From positions 1 to 6,402 of the forward strand of contig CAMDSN010000100.1 of assembly GCA_945907225.1 (NCBI GenBank): a DNA stretch of 6,402 bases, in the 5' to 3' direction. This stretch comes from Flavobacterium psychrophilum (GTDB lineage: Bacteria > Bacteroidota > Bacteroidia > Flavobacteriales > Flavobacteriaceae). The notes under the pieces are model-generated. The model was given only the letters and a program-made list of their open reading frames with translations, searched no databases and was not told where the DNA came from. Positions 1 through 6,402 of the stretch are shown in pieces. The translations under genes and the position numbers were made by a program. Numbering within the stretch: position 1 is the stretch's first letter; each line of letters opens with the position of its first letter.

Positions 1-266
1 CAAAAATTGATGAATGCTGTGGAGTAATAGAATCTAATTCTTTGTGTTGTCATGATAAAATCATTTCTTCAAAAGTTAAATCAGATCACATTTTAGTTCC
101 AACTTTTATCTTTGAATGTTGTATTTTTTCTCACGTTTCTAATTCAAATAGTGTAGTTTTTAATTTAGAAAGTAAAATTAAAGACCAAGTTAATCTTGAT
201 TCCTATTTTGACGCTCATGCGCCACCTTTATACCTCCTGCATAGCCAATATACCTTTTACTGCTGA
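1..266 (+). CDS. HYC_CC_PP-type small Cys-rich protein, 5' partial
   Basis: The reading frame is open from the left edge (first full codon at base 3) to a TGA at 264-266, giving 87 residues of a protein whose start lies outside the window. The visible part has three Cys-Cys pairs (ECC, LCCH and FECC) and ends in a Pro-Pro segment (HAPPLYLLHSQYTFYC). This layout matches the C-terminal half of the small secreted proteins called HYC_CC_PP in Bacteroidota, usually about 130 aa with an N-terminal signal peptide and a His-Tyr-Cys motif; both would lie upstream of base 1. Such genes are often found beside metal-related TonB receptors, as here. I infer a periplasmic or surface metal-binding accessory role; no reaction is known. 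A start at the in-frame TTG at 42 is unlikely, because coding features (ECC) continue upstream of it. The family call is moderately sure and the partial status very sure. Confidence 0.7.
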   Translation, partial: KIDECCGVIESNSLCCHDKIISSKVKSDHILVPTFIFECCIFSHVSNSNSVVFNLESKIKDQVNLDSYFDAHAPPLYLLHSQYTFYC

Positions 267-286
267 TTAAATCTAATTGCTTTTAC

Positions 287-312
287 TAGCACATATGCTC
301 TTGCATGAGCTA
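287..312 (+). terminator. Weak hairpin after the HYC_CC_PP gene
   Basis: TAGCACAT (287-294) can pair with ATGAGCTA (305-312) with one mismatch around a 10-base loop, and AATTTTAT follows. The inner bases 297-310 (GCTCTTGCATGAGC) are also nearly palindromic. This could be a weak terminator or attenuator between the upstream small gene and the receptor gene, or a protein-binding site. The short run of T and the mismatch make a strong terminator unlikely. Confidence 0.25.
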
Positions 313-329
313 AATTTTATATAGATTAA
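301..329 (+). promoter_or_regulatory. Possible Bacteroidota-type promoter for the receptor gene
   Basis: A TTG at 301-303 is followed after 18 bases by TAGATTAA (322-329), a partial match to the Flavobacterium/Bacteroides -7 element TAnnTTTG with its -33 TTG. Transcription would begin near 335, placing the inverted repeat at 335-353 at the very start of the transcript. The -7 match is imperfect (TTAA in place of TTTG), so this is only a candidate. The receptor gene could also be transcribed from a promoter upstream of the small Cys-rich gene. Confidence 0.25.
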
Positions 330-334
330 TCTCC

Positions 335-353
335 TTTCAGTATTTTACTGAAA
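335..353. repeat. Perfect 8-bp inverted repeat before the receptor gene
   Basis: TTTCAGTA (335-342) and TACTGAAA (346-353) are exact reverse complements separated by TTT. The right arm ends 14 bases before the ATG at 368. No run of T follows, so it does not look like an intrinsic terminator. It is better explained as an operator for a dimeric repressor or as a hairpin in the 5' untranslated region affecting translation of the receptor. No regulator gene is present in the window, so its partner cannot be named. Confidence 0.5.
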
Positions 354-367
354 TAAATACCATTCAA

Positions 368-2389
368 ATGAAAAAACCAATGTTAATTCTAACATTGCTG
401 GCTACAATAGTTGTTTTCGCTCAAGATGATGTCAAAAAAGACACCTTAAAAACTGTAAATGTTCAAGCCGATAAAAAAGGAATTAAGAAATCAATTAGTG
501 GAACGTTAAACACTACTTTAGTAACAAGTAAAGAATTATTAAAAGCTGCATGTTGTAATTTGGCCGAAAGCTTTGAAACCAATCCTTCCATAGATGTTAA
601 TTTTTCAGATGCTTTGACAGGAACCAAGCAAATTAAAATGTTGGGTTTAACAAGTCCATATATATTGTTTACGGAAGAAAACATACCATCAATTCGTGGG
701 GCTTCTCAGGCTTACGGATTGTCATTTACGCCTGGAACTTGGGTGCATAGTATTCAAATTAATAAAGGTGCTGGCAGTGTTGTAAATGGGTATGAAAGTA
801 TTTCTGGACAAATTAACACGGAATTAATTAAACCCATAAAAGATATACCCTTCTTCTTGAATGCCTATGGGGCTAGTGATTCTCGTTTTGAATTGAATAC
901 CCATTTTAATCACAAAATTTCAGATTACTGGGCTACTAGTTTGTTTGTTCATGGCAATACACGAATTTTAAAAAATGATATGAACAGCGATAATTTTCTT
1001 GATAACCCATTGGGAAAACAAGTTAATATAGTTAATAGATGGCAATATTCAAATTCCGATACGGGTTGGGTTAGTTTTATTAATCTTCGTTATTTAAATG
1101 ATGAAAAGCAAACTGGAGAACTTGACTTTGATCCAAATAGAGATAAGTTCACAACTAATTCTTGGGGATCAGAGATCAATTCGGAGCGGTTTGATTTTTC
1201 GTCAAAAGTGGGATATGTTTTCAAAGATATGCCGTTTCAAAGCATCGGATTTCAAAATGCAATTAGTAATCATAACCAACATTCTTATTTTGGATTAAAC
1301 CAATATAATATCAAGCAACAAAGTTATTACTCGAACTTAATTTTTAATTCGATTATTAATAACACCATGCACAAATTTGCTACGGGTTTGAACTTTACTT
1401 ATGATAAATACTCTGAGTATGTAAATCTTTTGGATGTTAGTAGAATCGATAATTCTTTGGGCGCATTTTTTGAATACACCTATGATGACAGCGATAAATT
1501 CAGTTACATTTTGGGAGGTCGATTTGATTATCACAATAGATTGGGTGCTTTTTTTACGCCAAGACTGCATCTAAAATATAATCCTTGGGAAAATTCTGTT
1601 TTACGACTTTCCATAGGGCGCGGTAAGCGTGCAGCAAATATTTACGCTGAAAACCAACAATTATTTGCAAGTTCTAGAGTATTCTCTGTTTTAGACACGA
1701 ATGGCAAAGTTTATGGTTTAAATCCGGAGATTGCATGGAATTATGGAGTGAGTTTTACACAAAATTTTAATTTATTTGGTAAGAGTGCTGATGTAACAGT
1801 TGATCTTTACAGAACTGATTTTCAAAATCAAGCCGTGGTAGACATTATGAATTCCCCTCAATCGGTTTTATTTTATAACTTAAAAGGGAAATCATATGCA
1901 AATAGTCTACAAATCGATTTTAATTTGGAAATCATAAAGCATTTTAATTTAAGAACGGCTTACAAGTATTATGATATTTCTACTGATTATATTTCGGGTA
2001 CTTTTCAAAGGCCGCTGCAATCCAAACATAGATTTTTCACTAATATTGAATTTGCTACACACATTAAAGACGGAGGAAAACAATGGAAGTTTGATTATAC
2101 ATTTAACTGGTTGGGCAAACAGCAATTACCAAATACTAGAACTAATCCAATAGCTGATCAATTCCCTGAATTTTCGCCATCATTTGTTGTAATGAATGTG
2201 CAAGTAACTAAAACATTTTCGAGTACATTTGAAATGTATTTGGGCGGGGAGAATATAGGTAATTATCGTCAGGGGAAAGCCATATTGGGATCGGAAAATC
2301 CTTTTGAAACTAATTTTGACACTTCTATAGTGTATGCCCCCATTTTTGGGCAGATGTATTATGCAGGATTACGATTTAAAATAAAATAA
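368..2389 (+). CDS. TonB-dependent outer-membrane receptor, metal type
   Basis: This 673-aa protein is an outer-membrane beta-barrel that takes up a substrate with energy from TonB-ExbBD. Residues 1-19 form a signal peptide ending in VFAQ. A TonB-box-like stretch (LKTVNVQA, 27-34) follows. The plug covers roughly 45-155 and includes the hallmark INKGAGSVVNGYESISGQIN (131-150). The barrel fills the rest, with alternating aromatic and polar strands, and ends in GLRFKIK. The plug contains AACCNLAESFETNPSIDV, with a Cys-Cys pair at 62-63. I recall this motif from Bacteroidota receptors found beside HMA proteins, which suggests copper or another thiophilic metal, free or chelated. The N-terminal carboxypeptidase-like domain common in related flavobacterial receptors is absent. 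The ATG at 368 is chosen because the signal peptide begins there; no Shine-Dalgarno is visible, as usual in this phylum. The HMA gene starts 25 bases downstream. The receptor class is very sure; the substrate is inferred. Confidence 0.93.
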   Translation: MKKPMLILTLLATIVVFAQDDVKKDTLKTVNVQADKKGIKKSISGTLNTTLVTSKELLKAACCNLAESFETNPSIDVNFSDALTGTKQIKMLGLTSPYILFTEENIPSIRGASQAYGLSFTPGTWVHSIQINKGAGSVVNGYESISGQINTELIKPIKDIPFFLNAYGASDSRFELNTHFNHKISDYWATSLFVHGNTRILKNDMNSDNFLDNPLGKQVNIVNRWQYSNSDTGWVSFINLRYLNDEKQTGELDFDPNRDKFTTNSWGSEINSERFDFSSKVGYVFKDMPFQSIGFQNAISNHNQHSYFGLNQYNIKQQSYYSNLIFNSIINNTMHKFATGLNFTYDKYSEYVNLLDVSRIDNSLGAFFEYTYDDSDKFSYILGGRFDYHNRLGAFFTPRLHLKYNPWENSVLRLSIGRGKRAANIYAENQQLFASSRVFSVLDTNGKVYGLNPEIAWNYGVSFTQNFNLFGKSADVTVDLYRTDFQNQAVVDIMNSPQSVLFYNLKGKSYANSLQIDFNLEIIKHFNLRTAYKYYDISTDYISGTFQRPLQSKHRFFTNIEFATHIKDGGKQWKFDYTFNWLGKQQLPNTRTNPIADQFPEFSPSFVVMNVQVTKTFSSTFEMYLGGENIGNYRQGKAILGSENPFETNFDTSIVYAPIFGQMYYAGLRFKIK

Positions 2390-2414
2390 TAAAAAAACAA
2401 AAAATATTTAAATT

Positions 2415-2801
2415 ATGAGAATAAGAAACATATCAACCGTTCGTTTTTTGGATGCAGGCTACAAAAAATTATTTTTGACTTTACTGCTGTTTTTAGGAAC
2501 TCTTTTCGTTTCTGCCCAAGAGAAAAAAAATAAAAATGTAAAATATGAGTTCGAGGTTCGAGGTAATTGCGAGCAATGTCAAAAGCGAATTCAGAAAGCA
2601 GCTTTTACTATTGAAGGTGTCAAGTCAGCAGTTTGGGATATGGAATCACATACAATGACAGTAATTATAAATGAGGAGAAGTGTGTTTTACTTGATGTAA
2701 AAAAGGCTATAGCCAAAATAGGACACGATAATGATGAAGTTAAAGCATCCGATGAAGTATATGAAAATCTTAATAATTGTTGCAAATACGTGAGAGACTA
2801 A
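2415..2801 (+). CDS. Secreted heavy-metal-associated (HMA) domain protein
   Basis: This 128-aa protein is predicted to bind a soft metal ion, probably copper, in the periplasm. A signal peptide with a long N-region ends at about residue 35 (hydrophobic core LFLTLLLFLGTLFVSAQ). An HMA-like fold covers roughly 42-112. The metal site is GNCEQCQKRI (Cys52, Cys55), a Bacteroidota variant of the classic GMTCxxC. Typical family features follow: EGVKSAVWDMES, IAKIGHDNDEVKASDEVY, and a C-terminal NCCKY with Cys122-Cys123. Cys90 and His104 are possible extra ligands. The protein is a lone domain with no ATPase, so it acts as a chaperone, buffer or delivery protein and not as a pump. It lies 25 bases after the receptor gene, so co-transcription is likely. 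The start is somewhat uncertain: a TTG at 2448 would give a shorter, more usual signal peptide. The family call is sure; the metal is inferred. Confidence 0.88.
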   Translation: MRIRNISTVRFLDAGYKKLFLTLLLFLGTLFVSAQEKKNKNVKYEFEVRGNCEQCQKRIQKAAFTIEGVKSAVWDMESHTMTVIINEEKCVLLDVKKAIAKIGHDNDEVKASDEVYENLNNCCKYVRD

Positions 2802-2843
2802 ATTTTATTTATTTTACTTACTATATGAACCTTAATTGTGAAA

Positions 2844-3581
2844 ATGAAATCGAGACAAATAGCACTTATATTTTTGTTGGTATTCAATAGTTTTGGTTTT
2901 GCCCAAAAAACAAAACAAAATCAGAGAATTTGGTTTGCTTATACAGGTCAATACAAAGTTGCCAAAAATTGGGGTTATCATATTGATGGACAATTTAGAT
3001 TGGATAATAATCTTGAACGTAACTATCAGAACTTGTTTAGAGTTGGAGGTATTTATTATTTAACTGACTCAAAATCTATTGCTTGTGGATATGCGTTTGT
3101 TTCAACTTACCTGCCTGCCAATGATGATTATTTTAAGGAAAATAGGTTATGGGAACAGTTTCAATTCACAAAGAAATGGCTGAATAACAAAAATACAATT
3201 CTCAACAGATTTAGACTTGAACAAAGGTGGGTTGAACAACTTTCAGTAAATGTGAATCAGGAAAATTCTTTTAATTATCAAAATAGATTTCGATACTTAA
3301 ATCGGAATTTGATTCCTATTTTAAGTTTAAATAAAAGCAATGATGAATTATATGCGGTTGTTCAAAACGAAATTTTTTTAACAATAGGCACAAATGAAAT
3401 AAACAACAAATTTGTTGATCAAAACAGGTTTTTTTTAGGTATTGGTTTAAATCATTTAAGTTCTATTAGATTGGAAATAGGATATATGAATCATTTCATA
3501 ACTTCCTCTTCGTCAAGTGATATAATTAATCATACGGTTTCACTCTCTTTGATGCAAAATTTGAATTTTCAAAAACAATAA
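2844..3581 (+). CDS. DUF2490 domain protein, predicted outer-membrane beta-barrel
   Basis: This protein of about 245 aa has a signal peptide (MKSRQIALIFLLVFNSFGFAQ) followed by a DUF2490-like region spanning nearly all the rest. Family traits visible are the early WFAYTGQYK strand, FRVGGIYYL, ENRLWEQFQ, the RFRLEQRWVEQ segment and RFRYLNRNLIP. The regular pattern of amphipathic strands and the ending VSLSLMQNLNFQKQ suggest a small outer-membrane barrel. The family's function is not known. I chose the ATG at 2844, although an in-frame GTG two codons earlier (2838) is also possible and adds only Met-Lys. The ATG at 2825 is in another frame. The gene lies about 40 bases after the HMA gene with no visible terminator between them, so it is probably the last gene of the metal unit. 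A role in metal handling rests on position only. Confidence 0.82.
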   Translation: MKSRQIALIFLLVFNSFGFAQKTKQNQRIWFAYTGQYKVAKNWGYHIDGQFRLDNNLERNYQNLFRVGGIYYLTDSKSIACGYAFVSTYLPANDDYFKENRLWEQFQFTKKWLNNKNTILNRFRLEQRWVEQLSVNVNQENSFNYQNRFRYLNRNLIPILSLNKSNDELYAVVQNEIFLTIGTNEINNKFVDQNRFFLGIGLNHLSSIRLEIGYMNHFITSSSSSDIINHTVSLSLMQNLNFQKQ

Positions 3582-3602
3582 AAGGGATTTGTTAATTGAT
3601 AG

Positions 3603-3610
3603 TAATTTTG
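3603..3610 (+). promoter_or_regulatory. Candidate -7 element for the DedA gene
   Basis: TAATTTTG matches the Bacteroidota -7 consensus TAnnTTTG exactly and lies about 50 bases before the ATG at 3663, in an 81-base gap. No TTG sits at the expected 17-23 base spacing; the nearest upstream TTG (3589-3591) is only 11 bases away. Such short AT-rich matches arise often by chance in this base composition. The gap and the unrelated functions on either side favour a separate promoter here. Confidence 0.3.
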
Positions 3611-3662
3611 ATAAAAAAAGAACTATTTTCACACCCGAATTATTAAACTAAAAATTTTATTA

Positions 3663-4373
3663 ATGAAATTTGATTGGCTACAATTACTAAATCCTGAATT
3701 TTACATTAACTTTTCTTTGGGTAATATACAACTGGGTTTATGGATTGTTTTGTTTATCGTTTTTGCGGAAACAGGTTTATTTATTGGGTTCTTTTTACCT
3801 GGAGATAGTTTGCTTTTTTTGGCTGGTATTTATGCTAATGGTTATGATAAAGCAGGTGTTTATCACCCAGGACTTGTAGAACAGTTTTTTCCCGTTAGTA
3901 ATGATTTTGTTGGAGTCATAATTTTAGCAAGTTTGATTGCTTTTTCTGGTATTCTTGGAAATATTGTAGGGTATTGGTTTGGGGCAAAAAGTGGGGCTTA
4001 TTTATACAAAAAAGAGGATAGTTTTATATGGAAAAAGAAATATCTAATTCAATCTAAGAATTTCTTTGATAAGTATGGAGGGAAAGCAATAATATTTGCA
4101 CGTTTTTTACCTATTATAAGAACATTTGCACCAATAGTTGCTGGTATCGTTGTAATGGATAAAAAGAAATTTATGTATTATAATATTTTAAGTTCTGTCT
4201 TGTGGTCTTTTATTTTAATTTTTTCTGGGCATTACCTATATTCATTATTTTTAGATAAATTAAACATTGATTTAAAACACCATATTGAGAAAATAGTAAT
4301 TGTAATTATTCTAATTTCCACTTTGCCAGTAGTGATTAAAATGGTAAAAAAATCACCCGAAAAGCAAGAATAG
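3663..4373 (+). CDS. DedA-family inner-membrane protein
   Basis: This 236-aa multi-pass protein belongs to the DedA (SNARE-associated/VTT domain) superfamily. Near the N-terminus is FAETGLFIGFFLPGDSLL (34-51) with acidic Glu36 and Asp48, and then GNIVGYWFG (99-107). The second hallmark is FFDKYGGKAIIFARFLPIIR (134-153) with Arg147 and Arg153. These residues correspond to the acidic and basic positions known to be essential in E. coli YqjA/YghB. Hydrophobic segments lie at about 24-44, 50-60, 83-107, 155-165, 172-195 and 210-226, some likely re-entrant. The family supports membrane homeostasis, and some members recycle undecaprenyl phosphate or other lipids across the membrane; which substrate this one uses cannot be read from the sequence. 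The start ATG is preceded by an A/T-rich leader (AAAATTTTATTA). The gene faces groEL and ends 35 bases before a strong hairpin. The family is very sure. Confidence 0.93.
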   Translation: MKFDWLQLLNPEFYINFSLGNIQLGLWIVLFIVFAETGLFIGFFLPGDSLLFLAGIYANGYDKAGVYHPGLVEQFFPVSNDFVGVIILASLIAFSGILGNIVGYWFGAKSGAYLYKKEDSFIWKKKYLIQSKNFFDKYGGKAIIFARFLPIIRTFAPIVAGIVVMDKKKFMYYNILSSVLWSFILIFSGHYLYSLFLDKLNIDLKHHIEKIVIVIILISTLPVVIKMVKKSPEKQE

Positions 4374-4408
4374 AAAAGGCTGATAAAGACTAAATGCCTC
4401 AAAAATGG

Positions 4409-4445
4409 AATGCCCCCAAAAAGTTAGACACTATTTGGGGGCATT
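4409..4445. terminator. Bidirectional intrinsic terminator between DedA gene and groEL
   Basis: AATGCCCCCAAA (4409-4420) pairs perfectly with TTTGGGGGCATT (4434-4445) around a 13-base loop. On the plus strand the stem runs into TTTTAATTTT; on the minus strand it is followed by CCATTTTT. It lies 35 bases after the DedA stop and 18 bases after the groEL stop, so it can end both convergent transcripts. One arm plus loop (4411-4430) resembles an insertion-sequence end. Confidence 0.85.
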
Positions 4446-4463
4446 TTAATTTTAAATTACTTT

Positions 4464-6159
<1,696 letters not shown>

Positions 6160-6402
6160 TTAAATTATAGCTAATATGTCGTCTTCACGCATAATTAGAT
6201 AATCCTTACCATTAAATTTTAAATCAGTACCTGCATATTTGCCGTAAAGTACCACATCACCAACTTTTACTGTTATTGGCTCGTCTTTTTTGCCATTTCC
6301 AACGGCAACAACTGTACCTTTTTGAGGTTTTTCTTTAGCTGTATCTGGAATTATAATTCCGGATGCTGTTTGTGTTTCAGCAGCTGCAGGCTCAATAATT
6401 AC
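6160..6402 (-). CDS. groES: Co-chaperonin GroES (Hsp10), 5' partial
   Basis: GroES forms the seven-subunit lid that closes the GroEL cage. Reading the minus strand from base 6402 gives 80 residues in frame, ending in a TAA at 6162-6160. The first visible residues are [20 protein letters not shown], which include the mobile loop with the hydrophobic GIII tripeptide that contacts GroEL. Then come [13 protein letters not shown], the roof-loop region [26 protein letters not shown], and the end [13 protein letters not shown]. The usual length is about 91 aa, so roughly 11 N-terminal codons are missing beyond the right edge. No disruption is seen. It is the first gene of the groESL operon; the promoter and any heat-shock operator lie outside the window. 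Confidence 0.98.
   Translation of the reverse strand, partial: VIIEPAAAETQTASGIIIPDTAKEKPQKGTVVAVGNGKKDEPITVKVGDVVLYGKYAGTDLKFNGKDYLIMREDDILAII

Noticed and set aside
463..2153. Short open frames inside the receptor gene (463-684 and 1337-1570 minus; 1098-1298 and 1971-2153 plus)
   Set aside because: All overlap a full-length receptor with clear signal peptide, plug and barrel; none shows a recognisable family or a credible start region.
2591..2785. Minus-strand open frame inside the HMA gene
   Set aside because: It is antisense to a gene with a clear signal peptide and metal motif, and has no features of its own.
2825..2843. ATG at 2825 as the start of the DUF2490 gene
   Set aside because: It is in a different frame from the signal peptide; the usable starts are GTG 2838 and ATG 2844.
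2802..2843. A terminator between the HMA and DUF2490 genes
   Set aside because: The stretch is T-rich but contains no stem-loop, so read-through is expected.

Overview
The window is AT-rich, uses ATG starts with A-rich leaders instead of Shine-Dalgarno sequences, and encodes proteins typical of the Flavobacteriia (Bacteroidota). These include a TonB-dependent receptor, a DUF2490 outer-membrane protein, a Bacteroidota-style secreted heavy-metal-associated (HMA) protein and a GroEL ending in a Gly-Met-rich tail. A Flavobacterium or a close relative is the best guess. I found no rRNA, tRNA, CRISPR array or intact mobile element. No gene-free stretch exceeds about 100 bases.

Left part (1-3581, plus strand): a probable metal-handling cluster, most likely for copper or a similar soft metal. 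It starts with the C-terminal part of a small Cys-rich protein of the HYC_CC_PP type, cut by the window edge. After a 101-base gap holding a perfect 8-bp inverted repeat come a TonB-dependent outer-membrane receptor with a Cys-Cys pair in its plug, a secreted HMA protein with a GNCEQC site and a C-terminal Cys-Cys, and a DUF2490 predicted outer-membrane beta-barrel. The last three are 25 and about 40 bases apart and look like one transcription unit. The inferred scheme is surface capture and import of a metal or metal complex by the receptor, with the small Cys-rich proteins binding metal in the periplasm. The place of the DUF2490 protein in this scheme is unknown.

Middle (3663-4373, plus strand): a DedA-family inner-membrane protein with all the hallmark acidic and basic residues, probably in its own unit. 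It ends at a strong hairpin (4409-4445) that lies between convergent genes and can serve as a terminator on both strands. The hairpin's loop and one arm resemble an insertion-sequence end.

Right part (4464-6402, minus strand): the groES-groEL chaperonin operon. groEL is complete (544 aa, catalytic residues intact). groES lacks only about its first 11 codons beyond the right edge. The operon promoter lies outside the window.

Most of the window is conventional. The parts most worth a second look are the Cys-Cys-bearing metal cluster, the palindrome in front of the receptor gene, and the IS-end-like terminator.
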